This document shows, in pieces, positions 25,579 through 33,885 of a DNA stretch of 35,531 bases (position 1 is its first letter; each line of letters opens with the position of its first letter). The notes beneath the pieces were generated by a model. The model was not told the origin of the DNA and made no database searches. It saw only the letters and a list, made by a program, of their open reading frames with translations. This DNA is from Gammaproteobacteria bacterium (lineage in GTDB: Bacteria > Pseudomonadota > Gammaproteobacteria > Pseudomonadales > Azotimanducaceae): NCBI GenBank assembly GCA_030123805.1, contig JASJXV010000018.1, positions 1-35,531 on the forward strand, written 5' to 3'. The translations under genes and the position numbers were made by a program.

Positions 25579-26838
25579 TCACTTACCGTAGATATGAATA
25601 GCCATGGAAGCTTCACCATTACCAATGGTACCGCCGCCATTCTCTGCCATAGCAATTCTTGCGCCTTCGACTTGCCGCTTGTCAGCTTCACCTCTGAGTT
25701 GGGTAATCAACTCGTAGTTTTGAGCAAGCCCGGAAGCACCGATCGGATGCCCTCGGGACATCAACCCACCTGAGGGATTGATCGGAATCTGTCCTCCCAG
25801 AGATGTAGCGCCACTTTCTGCAAATGGTCCACCCTCTCCCACAGGACATATTCCCAGCCTTTCCGTGAGTACCAGTTCACCAAAAGCAGTGGCATCGTGC
25901 ACTTCGAGTACATCGACATCGTTCATGCCTACACCGGCTTTTTCGAACGCCATGTTAGCAGCTCTCGCAGCAGGATCACTATCATTTCCCCGGCTACCCG
26001 ATTGCAAAATGGAAGCAAGTATTTTGATCGCACGTGCTGATGGATGCTGCTTGAGAAAGCGTTCACTGACGACGATTGCTGCTGCCGAACCGTCCCCAAT
26101 TGGCGCGCACATGGCCCTCGTCAGTGGATATGAAATCTCTCGATCGGCCATTACTTGTTCTACTGTCTGCGGGAAGGTGTACTGGGCGAGCGGATTCATG
26201 GTTGAATTATTGTGCGCCTTGGCAGCAATGACCGCCAACTGACGTTGGGTAGTACCGTATTGTTCCATGTGGCGGCGAGCACTGGCGCCATAGAAATCCA
26301 TGAAAATAGAATGCCCCTTGTCTTCTGGTAACTCTATACCCTTCTCTTTCGCTTCCTTTTCCTTCTCTGCACGACGCTTTTTGGCTTCTGCTTTTAACGC
26401 ATCCATGTTGCCCAGTGTTTCCTCGACATCCGTGCCGGAGATAAACCCATCCACTTTCGCTGCCCATCGCGGGTCAGGCTGGACATACATCTTCTCTGTG
26501 CCAATGGCCAGAGCGCAGTCATAAATTCCCGACTTGATAGCCATCCACGCCGAATGCAAAGCTGTGGAACCGCCTGCACAGGCATTTTCAACGTTGATAA
26601 TTGAGATGTTATTCAAGCCATGCGGTGTCAAAGCAACCTGACCACGGATTGAATGCTGGAACTGGGAAGAACCCCAGCCGGAATTGGAGAACCATGCTGC
26701 CTGGATGTCTTCTATAGATAAACCAGCATCGTCCAGTGCAAGCTGCATGGATTCACCGGTCATCTGTTTCATGCTCTGGTCGAAATTCTTGCCGAACTTA
26801 ATCATGCCGACGCCGAGTATATAAACGTTGTCACTCAC
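25579..26838 (-). CDS. Thiolase-family protein, SCP-x/lipid-transfer type
   Basis: A 419-residue condensing-fold enzyme of the SCP2-thiolase group, which typically cleaves 3-oxoacyl-CoA, often branched or sterol-side-chain substrates. The nucleophile is C87 in ENACAGGSTALHSAWMA. Later blocks are LEVHDATAFGELVLTE and GGLMSRGHPIGASGLAQ. The second cysteine of classical thiolases is absent (ENGGGTIGNGEAS), as usual in this group. The start is GTG 26838, with AAAGGAGAG 7 bases upstream. There is a charged insertion near 150-180 (EAKKRRAEKEKEAKEKG). A TetR gene lies 189 bases upstream on the same strand. Confidence 0.9.
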   Translation of the reverse strand: MSDNVYILGVGMIKFGKNFDQSMKQMTGESMQLALDDAGLSIEDIQAAWFSNSGWGSSQFQHSIRGQVALTPHGLNNISIINVENACAGGSTALHSAWMAIKSGIYDCALAIGTEKMYVQPDPRWAAKVDGFISGTDVEETLGNMDALKAEAKKRRAEKEKEAKEKGIELPEDKGHSIFMDFYGASARRHMEQYGTTQRQLAVIAAKAHNNSTMNPLAQYTFPQTVEQVMADREISYPLTRAMCAPIGDGSAAAIVVSERFLKQHPSARAIKILASILQSGSRGNDSDPAARAANMAFEKAGVGMNDVDVLEVHDATAFGELVLTERLGICPVGEGGPFAESGATSLGGQIPINPSGGLMSRGHPIGASGLAQNYELITQLRGEADKRQVEGARIAMAENGGGTIGNGEASMAIHIYGK

Positions 26839-27027
26839 ATTATCTCTCCTTTGACAATTATGCTTCCTGGGAAAAACCCGGTATTAATTTCAGAAATTCA
26901 GTTTAGGCAAACATACTACAAATCGCATGAATATGGATTACTGTGTGATACTAATTGCACTCTTTTTTATTTGAAAAAAAATACGCTACTGACAGCTTGA
27001 CTGGAATTGGTGGGTAATCAAGCACCG

Positions 27028-27606
27028 TCAACTCAATGTTGCAACCAGCCAATCAACGAATTTTTCAACTTCCTGCTGTGATTTCTCCGAGAACTTCATG
27101 ATGTAGAGCACATAGGCCACCCCCATCAATAGCGTGGCAAGCTCTTCAGGCGGTGCACCCGGGTTCTGCTCAATACGCTCCTCGATAATTCGATTCGCCA
27201 TACCCTCGATCAGTTTCTCCTGCAATTTCAGAAATCTGGGCCACACTGCTTCCCGAATGGATGCACTCCACTCAAATAGTATGCGGGAATGGTTTGGATA
27301 TCTATCGATGTATTCGAGGAAAATATGCAGAATTCGCCAGATTGTGGGTGTCTCCGGATCGATATCAATATTTTGTGGCAGGTCACCAAATACGCGTTCG
27401 GTTTCACCCAGGACCGCATCAACCAGGTCGTCCCGGGTAGGAAAATAGAAAAAGATAGTCGATACAGCGACACCTGCCCGCTTGGCGATTTCAGCATGAC
27501 GGGCCGCACTGATGCCCTGATCAGCGAAAACTTCCACTGCGATATCGAGTAGTTGTTTCTTTCTCTCCTGCGGAGGATACCTTTTTTTCTGCTGTTGCTT
27601 GTTCAT
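27028..27606 (-). CDS. TetR family transcriptional regulator of the molybdoenzyme locus
   Basis: The 192-residue protein starts MNKQQQKKRYPPQERKKQLL and has the helix-turn-helix in ARHAEIAKRAGVAVSTIFFY (about residues 36-55). The C-terminal domain would sense an unknown small molecule. The frame is open further upstream to 27924, but that stretch crosses the operator region and lacks homology, so ATG 27606 is the start. It is divergent from the molybdoenzyme operon at 27819. The shared spacer holds a duplicated palindrome that is its probable binding site, so it most likely represses both itself and the operon. Confidence 0.87.
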   Translation of the reverse strand: MNKQQQKKRYPPQERKKQLLDIAVEVFADQGISAARHAEIAKRAGVAVSTIFFYFPTRDDLVDAVLGETERVFGDLPQNIDIDPETPTIWRILHIFLEYIDRYPNHSRILFEWSASIREAVWPRFLKLQEKLIEGMANRIIEERIEQNPGAPPEELATLLMGVAYVLYIMKFSEKSQQEVEKFVDWLVATLS

Positions 27607-27664
27607 GGCGACTGCTCGTGCATTGTGGTGCTGAAATGGCGTTCCGAGGTTTATTAGAACACTG

Positions 27665-27722
27665 TTATTGACAATATTATCAATAGTAGCTAAGTTATCA
27701 CTACTGATAATATTGTCAATAA
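27665..27722. promoter_or_regulatory. Duplicated palindromic operator between TetR and molybdoenzyme genes
   Basis: Arms 27665-27682 (TTATTGACAATATTATCA) and 27705-27722 are 18-base perfect inverted repeats. Each arm also contains its own near-palindrome, TTGACAATATTATCAA (27668-27683) and CTGATAATATTGTCAA (27704-27719), centred 36 bases apart. Two TetR-type dimer sites are the simplest reading. Each arm holds a consensus TTGACA (plus strand 27668-27673; minus strand 27714-27719), so bound repressor would cover the -35 of both divergent promoters. A TAAGTT follows the plus -35 at 17 bases. Confidence 0.7.
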
Positions 27723-27818
27723 GAAAAATGAGCATTCTCATATGCTCAGCGCCCCGAAGAAGAAAGTCTTGAGAGAGAACTTTGATCGCAAATTCGTACC
27801 GATCCGGGGGGCGATGTA

Positions 27819-30719
27819 ATGAAAAAAGGTACCACGACTCTGCCGCGCAGGGATTTTCTAAAACTGAGTGGCGGAGCAGTCGGATTGTCACTGGTGACGT
27901 TGAACGGGTGTACTTCACCATCATTCTTGTCCAGTGTTAGTAAAGGCACAGCCAAACTCGCCTATAGTTCATGGGAAGATGTCTACACCAAAGAGTGGCG
28001 TTGGGACAAAGTAAGCTGGGGCTCGCATAATAACCAGTGTCTTCCTGCCGCCTGTTCTTTTCGGGTGTATTCGAAAAACGGTATCGTGTGGCGCGAAGAA
28101 CAGCACGCACAATCCGATGCATCCTCCGACGCCTATCCAGACTATAACCCCATGGGATGCCAGAAAGGTTGCGCCTTTCACAATTTGCTCTACAGCGAGG
28201 AGCGGTTGCGCTACCCAATGAAGCGGGCAGGTGAGCGTGGAGAGGGTAAATGGCAGCGAATCTCATGGGATCAGGCGTTAACAGAAGTTGCCGATGCCAT
28301 CCTTGACGCCCATGCAGAAGTAGGCTCCGACGGATTCCACATTGATTCGCCTCACCTGCATGCCGGATCTGTTGCGACAGCAGGTATCGGCCGACTTGGA
28401 AATCAACTCGGTGCCATTAGCCCCGATACCAATGTTGCCATCGGTGATGATCTAAAAGGTGTTTCCCAGGTGTTCGGCAAAATGCGCATGGGCATGACCT
28501 CGGATAACATGTTCGATGCCGAAATACTGATCTTCTCGAACACCAACTGGTCCTATACGGCAACGCCCATGTATCACTTCATCACCGAAGCGCGATACAA
28601 CGGATCTGAAGTGGTGCTGGTGAATCCTGACTATAACCCTTCCACGATTCATGCGGATATCCACGTGCCTGTATTACCTGCATCGGATGCTGCGTTGTGG
28701 CTGGGTGTGAGCCAGGTCATGATTGAAGAGGAGATCTATCATCGGGACTTCATCCTGGAACAGACGGATATGCCGATTCTGGTGCGCCTGGATAATGACA
28801 AATTCCTGTCTGCTGCAGAGATAGACGGTGGTAGGTCAGACCAGCTTTATTTCTATGATTCCGGAATAGCCGGTATTGCAAAAGCACCTCGAGCCCAATT
28901 GATCTACAACGGTCAACAGGAACTGGATGGTCGTTGGCGGGTGTCACTGAAAGATGGCACCACTGTTGAAGTTGAAACGGTCTTCAGGAAACTGAAAGAT
29001 AAACTTAATCGCGAATATACACCAGAGCTTGCCGGTGCCAAATGTGGCGTTACAGCGAAACTGATTCGGACCCTGGCCCGAAAGATAGCCACTAAACGCA
29101 CTCATTTTTACAACGGCTTCAGTTCTGCCAAAACCTACCACGGAGATCTGTCTGAAAGGGCAACCCTGCTGATGCTTGGCCTCAGCGGCAACTGGGGTAA
29201 ACCGGGCACAGGGTTCAATAACTTTCTGATGACCATAGATCATGTGGGGCATGTTGGCAGTACGGACAAAACCATAGCTCAAGGAAAAATGGCGGATCAA
29301 GCGCGGACTCTGCAGCAAGTAACGCAGCTGGTAAAATCACAGGATCCGGACGCGTCGGAAGAGGATGTCCATCTGGCGCTGGCGGTCATGTCACAACGGC
29401 AGTCAGGATCGGTTCCGCCTGCCATCTGGATGTATCGCTATGCAGGATACAACAAACTCTGGGACAGAAAAGAGTGGCAGGATCCGGCCTTGTCCAAGAC
29501 ATTTGGCGAGTACTTAAGCGAAGGCTTGGCAAAAGGCTATATTGACCCGGTATACCAATGCGATCCTGCGAAACAACCTCGAGTAATCATGTATCAATGC
29601 CATAATCCGTTACGCCGCCAGCGCAGCGGTGCACGGATGTATATTGAAGAGCTGTGGCCCAAAGCCAAGATGATATTCAGTGTAGAAACGAGAATGTCCA
29701 GCTCTGCTGCCTATTCTGATATTTTGCTGCCCGCGGCCTGGTACTACGAAAAGATGGATACCACCATGGTGTTTGCCCACTACCCATTCCAATCAATGCA
29801 GCAACAAGCGGTTAACCCGCCGGGTGAAGCTCTTGCAGAATGGGATATCTATCGAAATCTCATGGCCAAGATCTCTGCACGCGCTGCAGCAAGGGGGATG
29901 AAACAATTTGTCGACCGTGCCGGTGCTACCAGACTTTATAGTGACCTGGAGAGCCGGTTTACCATAAATGGCGAACTAAACAATAATCGGGATGTGGTGC
30001 GCGAAATGGTCGCTTACAGTGCGGCAACAGGAAGTTTCCCCAGTGACTACACTCTGGAAAAATATGAACAGGATGGACAGGCTCGTATCACCAGTCTTGG
30101 TAATAGTACACAGCATCACACCAATGCCAGTGACTGGAATGTGAAAAAACCCAACTTTGCGCTGGGCTGGCATGTGGAGAAAAAATTGCCATATCCTACG
30201 CATACTCGCCGGGCGCAGTTCTATATGGATCACGAATGGTTCATCGAATCCGGTGAGGCGTTACCCGTCCACAAGGATTCTCCACCTGTGGGTGGAGACC
30301 ATCCTTTCCATCTTATCGGTGGCCATGCACGGATCAGCGTGCATACCCTGCATATGTCCAATCCGCATTTCCTGAAACTGCACCGTGGTCAACCGGTGTT
30401 GTTTATTAATGACCAGACGGCCAATGAAAAAGGTATAGCTGATGGTGACCAGGTGCGAATGTTTAACGATTATGACGAGACCGAATTCCAGGCATCGCTA
30501 TCTGCGGCAGTTGGCAGGGACCAGGTAGTTACTTACATGTGGGAACCCTATCAATTCAAGAACTGGAAATCCCACGATGCGATGACCATCGGTCTGCCAA
30601 AACCCACTCAGTTGGCCATGAACTATACCCAGTGTCGCTTTCACTCATCGACGGGTAGCCCCAATCCCACCACTGATCGGGATATTCAGGTGAGCATAGA
30701 AAAAGTGAAGGAGGCATAA
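27819..30719 (+). CDS. Type II DMSO-reductase-family molybdopterin subunit alpha (ethylbenzene/C25 dehydrogenase-like)
   Basis: This is the catalytic bis-MGD subunit of a periplasmic enzyme related to ethylbenzene, steroid C25 and dimethylsulfide dehydrogenases and selenate/chlorate reductases. The 966 residues start with a Tat signal (PRRDFLKLSGG at 9-19) followed by a cysteine, C31. The FS0 cluster motif is H70-x3-C74-x4-C79-x34-C114, with histidine as the first ligand as in this subfamily. The block VAIGDDLKGVSQVFG supplies the likely aspartate Mo ligand (D210 or D211). The C-terminal molydop-binding domain runs from about 820. The beta, gamma and delta genes follow closely. Substrate and direction of catalysis cannot be told from the sequence. 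Confidence 0.9.
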   Translation: MKKGTTTLPRRDFLKLSGGAVGLSLVTLNGCTSPSFLSSVSKGTAKLAYSSWEDVYTKEWRWDKVSWGSHNNQCLPAACSFRVYSKNGIVWREEQHAQSDASSDAYPDYNPMGCQKGCAFHNLLYSEERLRYPMKRAGERGEGKWQRISWDQALTEVADAILDAHAEVGSDGFHIDSPHLHAGSVATAGIGRLGNQLGAISPDTNVAIGDDLKGVSQVFGKMRMGMTSDNMFDAEILIFSNTNWSYTATPMYHFITEARYNGSEVVLVNPDYNPSTIHADIHVPVLPASDAALWLGVSQVMIEEEIYHRDFILEQTDMPILVRLDNDKFLSAAEIDGGRSDQLYFYDSGIAGIAKAPRAQLIYNGQQELDGRWRVSLKDGTTVEVETVFRKLKDKLNREYTPELAGAKCGVTAKLIRTLARKIATKRTHFYNGFSSAKTYHGDLSERATLLMLGLSGNWGKPGTGFNNFLMTIDHVGHVGSTDKTIAQGKMADQARTLQQVTQLVKSQDPDASEEDVHLALAVMSQRQSGSVPPAIWMYRYAGYNKLWDRKEWQDPALSKTFGEYLSEGLAKGYIDPVYQCDPAKQPRVIMYQCHNPLRRQRSGARMYIEELWPKAKMIFSVETRMSSSAAYSDILLPAAWYYEKMDTTMVFAHYPFQSMQQQAVNPPGEALAEWDIYRNLMAKISARAAARGMKQFVDRAGATRLYSDLESRFTINGELNNNRDVVREMVAYSAATGSFPSDYTLEKYEQDGQARITSLGNSTQHHTNASDWNVKKPNFALGWHVEKKLPYPTHTRRAQFYMDHEWFIESGEALPVHKDSPPVGGDHPFHLIGGHARISVHTLHMSNPHFLKLHRGQPVLFINDQTANEKGIADGDQVRMFNDYDETEFQASLSAAVGRDQVVTYMWEPYQFKNWKSHDAMTIGLPKPTQLAMNYTQCRFHSSTGSPNPTTDRDIQVSIEKVKEA

Positions 30720-30720
30720 A

Positions 30721-31773
30721 ATGAAGATTCTGAATAATACAGTTCCCTCCAAGCAACAATTGATGGCATCAGATCGCCAGCTCGCTACCGTAATCGACCT
30801 TAACAAGTGCATGGGTTGCCAATCCTGCGTGGTGGCTTGTAAAAATCTGTGGACTGAACGGGAAGATGCGCATCACATGCGCTGGATGAGTGTCGCAACG
30901 GCTCCGGGATCATTGTATCCACGGGATTTTGAGAAAAAAGGTGGTGGGTATGATCAGCAGGGGAACGCACAGGCTGGTGAATTACCATCTATGGTGGATT
31001 CGGGTGATGCGTTCACTTTCAATCATCAGGAAGTGTTATACGAAGGCAATGCACAAAGTAAGAAACTCGAGCCAACGTCTGCACTCGGGGGAGCACCTGA
31101 GTGGGGCTATAACTGGGAAGAGGACCAGGGTAAAGGTGAATGGCCAAATCCTTATTTTTTCTACATGCCCCGCAAATGTAACCACTGTAGCCAACCGGCA
31201 TGTGTGGATGCATGTTCCAGAAATGCTATTTACAAACGAGAAGATGGTATTGTCCTGATTGATCAGGATAAATGTGAAGGACATCGGCATTGTGTTGCTG
31301 CATGCCCCTACAAGATGATCTTTTTCAATCCGGTGACACAGAAAAGTGAAAAATGCATAGAGTGTTTTCCTCGGATTGATCAGAAAATTGCCAGCGCTTG
31401 TAACCGCCAATGCCCTGGTCGTACACGGGCGTTTGGTTTTCTTGATGATCGCAATAGTCTGGTCTATCGGTTGGTGGAAGAGTTCAAGGTGGCTATTCCG
31501 TTACACCCTGAATACGGTACTACTCCGAACGTATTTTATGTGCCACCCATGTCGCCGCAGGCATTTGATGACAACAATGAGTTGACGGATGAAATGCGGA
31601 TACCCGATTCTGTGTTAGAGGGCTACTTTGGTCCCGGAGTGCATAAAGCACTGGCTATACTGTTAGCCGAAAGAGAAAAGAAGAAGCAGGGTGAAGCGTC
31701 AGAACTTATGGATCTTCTGATCAGCCGTAAGTGGCAGGATCGTTTCGCAGAATTCACTAACCATCCGGTTTGA
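30721..31773 (+). CDS. Iron-sulfur subunit beta of the type II molybdoenzyme
   Basis: This subunit carries four Fe-S clusters from the alpha subunit to the haem subunit, as in NarH, EbdB and DdhB. The cysteine sets are C30/C33/C36/C40, C153/C156/C161/C165, C185/C191/C195 and C212/C215/C227/C231. In the third set the second ligand is H188 (KCEGHRHCVAACP) where a cysteine would make a [4Fe-4S] cluster; relatives have Trp or Tyr and form a [3Fe-4S] cluster. There is no signal peptide; it is expected to be exported folded with alpha by Tat. It starts 1 base after alpha, with GAAGGAGG as ribosome site. Confidence 0.92.
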   Translation: MKILNNTVPSKQQLMASDRQLATVIDLNKCMGCQSCVVACKNLWTEREDAHHMRWMSVATAPGSLYPRDFEKKGGGYDQQGNAQAGELPSMVDSGDAFTFNHQEVLYEGNAQSKKLEPTSALGGAPEWGYNWEEDQGKGEWPNPYFFYMPRKCNHCSQPACVDACSRNAIYKREDGIVLIDQDKCEGHRHCVAACPYKMIFFNPVTQKSEKCIECFPRIDQKIASACNRQCPGRTRAFGFLDDRNSLVYRLVEEFKVAIPLHPEYGTTPNVFYVPPMSPQAFDDNNELTDEMRIPDSVLEGYFGPGVHKALAILLAEREKKKQGEASELMDLLISRKWQDRFAEFTNHPV

Positions 31774-31787
31774 GGGAGGCAAGACAG

Positions 31788-32441
31788 ATGAAGGTACCCT
31801 ATATAAAGCAACACGCCGATGTCTTTCTGGATCCCAACGCCGGGCTGTGGAAGAAATCAGCAGTCGGACGTTTCAATCTGATGCCAACGCCGATCAAAAT
31901 GATCGAACACCTCTCACCTTTTATGGCGAACAGCACTGAGTATGGCAAGGTAAATCAGATCGAAAGCCGGATTGCTCATAATGGCGCCAAAATCACTATT
32001 CTGCTTTCGTGGCAGGATGCCACCAGAAACGATGCAATCAGGGATCTGGACCAATTCATCGATGGCGTTGCAGTGATGTTCCCGTTTACCAGCAACGCCA
32101 ATCCCCTGACCATGGGGGATGCTGAAAATCCCGTCAATGCATGGTTCTGGCGGGCTGATAAAGAAGAGCCCTATGACGTAATAGCCCACGGCTACGGATC
32201 CAGTAAACGTCGCATCGGAAAGGAACTTGGACTAGTCGTGAATTCGAGCTATCAGGATGGTCGTTGGACTGTGGTGTTTCAAAGAGCATTACGCGCAGGC
32301 TTGATTTCTCATCAACAAGTAAATTTTGCCCCGGACAAGGTTACCGGTATCTCGTTCGCTGTGTGGGATGGCGGGAATGCAGACCGAGCAGCGCAGAAGT
32401 CCTTCTCCGGTGGATGGGAACCGCTGGAATTAGAAGCCTGA
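31788..32441 (+). CDS. Haem b subunit gamma of the type II molybdoenzyme
   Basis: The 217-residue protein belongs to the EbdC/DdhC/SerC haem-binding family, which coordinates haem b with one methionine and one lysine. The candidates are M109 (ANPLTMGDAENP, equivalent to M101 of EbdC) and K204 (RAAQKSFSGGW, equivalent to K191). The start is ATG 31788, 8 bases after GGAGG; a frame start at 31770 overlaps beta. No signal peptide is visible at MKVPYIKQHADVF, so export must ride on the alpha Tat signal or differ from DdhC. It is the electron outlet to a soluble carrier such as cytochrome c. Confidence 0.85.
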   Translation: MKVPYIKQHADVFLDPNAGLWKKSAVGRFNLMPTPIKMIEHLSPFMANSTEYGKVNQIESRIAHNGAKITILLSWQDATRNDAIRDLDQFIDGVAVMFPFTSNANPLTMGDAENPVNAWFWRADKEEPYDVIAHGYGSSKRRIGKELGLVVNSSYQDGRWTVVFQRALRAGLISHQQVNFAPDKVTGISFAVWDGGNADRAAQKSFSGGWEPLELEA

Positions 32442-32442
32442 C

Positions 32443-33072
32443 ATGTCTGACGCGATAATACGGAGCCAGGTCTATCGACTACTCGGCGTCTGGTTCAGTC
32501 CTCCTGTTGATGACGTTTGGGCGGATGCATTAACCGATGGCTCACTCAAATGCATGGCCCCTGGTGGAATGTTGCTGCCCTATGCGTTGGATTTGCATGA
32601 ACATCGATTTCAAAACGACATGAGCGTTGCAACATTGGCCCAGGTTTATTCGACCTGTTTCGAAATAGGCAACGCGACGGTCTCTTTTCATGAAAGAACC
32701 TACACCCTTGATGCGACGAATAAGTTGTTCGAGGAACTGTTTCGTTACTACGAACACTTTGGTCTTGATCTAAAGAATAGCGACAACGCTCATTGGCCTG
32801 ATTCAATTCTGGTGGAACTGGACTTTATGCAGTATCTGGTCCATCTGGAATCGATCGCTAGCCGAGAAGAGGATGTTCTGTCCCTACAGAGAGGCCAGCG
32901 CGATTTTCTAAAACGGCATCTCATCCCGTTAGCAACAGGTATTGCAGACAAGCTCCACACTCTGAGCATTACCCCTTATGAGCAACTGGCAAACTTGATG
33001 ATCCGGTATGTGGATCATGATCGTGATTACCTTGCCGGGGCAGTAGACGACGTAATTAGTAGCGCCAATTAG
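32443..33072 (+). CDS. TorD/NarJ-type chaperone delta for the molybdoenzyme
   Basis: A 209-residue, all-helical cytoplasmic protein of the redox-enzyme maturation family (EbdD, DdhD, SerD). Such chaperones hold the alpha subunit during cofactor insertion and guard its Tat signal. It shows the family's central acidic stretch LVELDFMQYLVHLESIASRE (the E-x-D-H/F-x3-L/M region) and an N-terminal helical bundle. It starts 1 base after the gamma stop and is the fourth gene of the alpha-beta-gamma-delta order that is standard in ethylbenzene-dehydrogenase and related operons. Confidence 0.88.
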   Translation: MSDAIIRSQVYRLLGVWFSPPVDDVWADALTDGSLKCMAPGGMLLPYALDLHEHRFQNDMSVATLAQVYSTCFEIGNATVSFHERTYTLDATNKLFEELFRYYEHFGLDLKNSDNAHWPDSILVELDFMQYLVHLESIASREEDVLSLQRGQRDFLKRHLIPLATGIADKLHTLSITPYEQLANLMIRYVDHDRDYLAGAVDDVISSAN

Positions 33073-33155
33073 TGGCTAGCCAGCTATTACACACTTCTAT
33101 ATCGGCATCGAAAGAGTGAGAATGGAACTCAGTTTCCTGTTACACGGTGAATGTG

Positions 33156-33632
33156 ATGACCGAAGTAGATAGTGAATTGGTACAAAAGACCTATACGGCA
33201 ATACTGCAGCACATGGTGGATCACGGTTGGGCGCCACATTACACACAATTGGCCGCGGAATTTGCCATATCCACCGAGGCAGCACGACTTGCCGTAAATG
33301 AAGCTGCGAGCATTGGCATTGGTTGCTGGACCTCGCCGGGTACTGATCAGGTGGGTTCCTGGGCACCCTTCAACAATACACCTACGCACTACCTCGTTAG
33401 TGTGGATGGTGAACGCAAGTGGTTTGGCCAGTGTGGTCTCGAGGTCAATGCCATTCGCTGGTTATTCCCTGGAAAAGAAGTGCTGGTAGAAACACGCGAC
33501 CTGGCCACTGCTGAACCAATCAGGGTTCGCTATAAAGATGAAGAAATTCTCGAAATAACGCCAGATACGACGGTGGGCCACATTAATAATCCGATGTGGA
33601 AGTGGGCTGAATTACCCAGTCCGGATAACTGA
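33156..33632 (+). CDS. MerB-like (alkylmercury lyase family) protein without second cysteine
   Basis: The 158-residue protein has an N-terminal winged-helix-like region (QKTYTAILQHMVDHGWAPHY) and a C-terminal MerB-like region. There, HYLVSVDGERKWFGQCGLEV aligns with the MerB block around C96-A-L-D, giving C-G-L-E here. The second MerB catalytic cysteine (in the CpaTG segment) is missing: the matching stretch is VETRDLATAEPIRV. Organomercury cleavage is therefore unlikely. It follows the chaperone by 83 bases and may belong to the molybdoenzyme operon, perhaps in maturation or sensing. GTG 33147 is an alternative start. Confidence 0.65.
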   Translation: MTEVDSELVQKTYTAILQHMVDHGWAPHYTQLAAEFAISTEAARLAVNEAASIGIGCWTSPGTDQVGSWAPFNNTPTHYLVSVDGERKWFGQCGLEVNAIRWLFPGKEVLVETRDLATAEPIRVRYKDEEILEITPDTTVGHINNPMWKWAELPSPDN

Positions 33633-33638
33633 GAACGT

Positions 33639-33869
33639 ATGAATCTCTTCGCGTGCGAAGACAATGTGTTTAAGTGGTCACAGACTGATCCGGATTCGGG
33701 AGACGGTATCAGACCCCTGGAAGATTGGGCTGCTATGTTCTCAACGGATTTGTTCAAGCGACGCCTTGACCCGGATTACCTCTCCAGGATGGGAGAATAT
33801 GCGCGACAAAATCGCGCGGTACTGGTAGAGCGGGGCATGACCGGACCCTGGTTTATGCGTCCAAAATAG
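33639..33869 (+). CDS. Conserved-looking 76-residue hypothetical protein
   Basis: No known domain was recognised. The sequence begins MNLFACEDNVFKWS and has an acidic middle (DPDSGDGIRPLEDW), then a basic helical part (FKRRLDPDYLSRMGEYARQNRAVL), ending GMTGPWFMRPK. There is no signal peptide. It starts 6 bases after the MerB-like gene, so the two are surely co-transcribed and probably work together. Its single cysteine, near the N-terminus, could be functional. It is convergent with the glutathione S-transferase gene, 16 bases away. Confidence 0.6.
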   Translation: MNLFACEDNVFKWSQTDPDSGDGIRPLEDWAAMFSTDLFKRRLDPDYLSRMGEYARQNRAVLVERGMTGPWFMRPK

Positions 33870-33885
33870 CTACTGCCCAATTAAA

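Noticed and set aside
25413-25601. Plus-strand frame of about 63 codons (contains MPDSELSLAFVEANIRI) running into the thiolase 3' end
   Set aside because: It looks protein-like but matches no family I know, has no ribosome site and overlaps a solid gene; chance openness is plausible.
27607-27924. N-terminal extension of the TetR frame across the divergent spacer
   Set aside because: It would translate the operator palindrome and the start of the alpha gene in antisense; helix-turn-helix homology starts after ATG 27606.
33156-33632. Functional organomercurial lyase
   Set aside because: The second catalytic cysteine of MerB is missing and no other mer gene is present.
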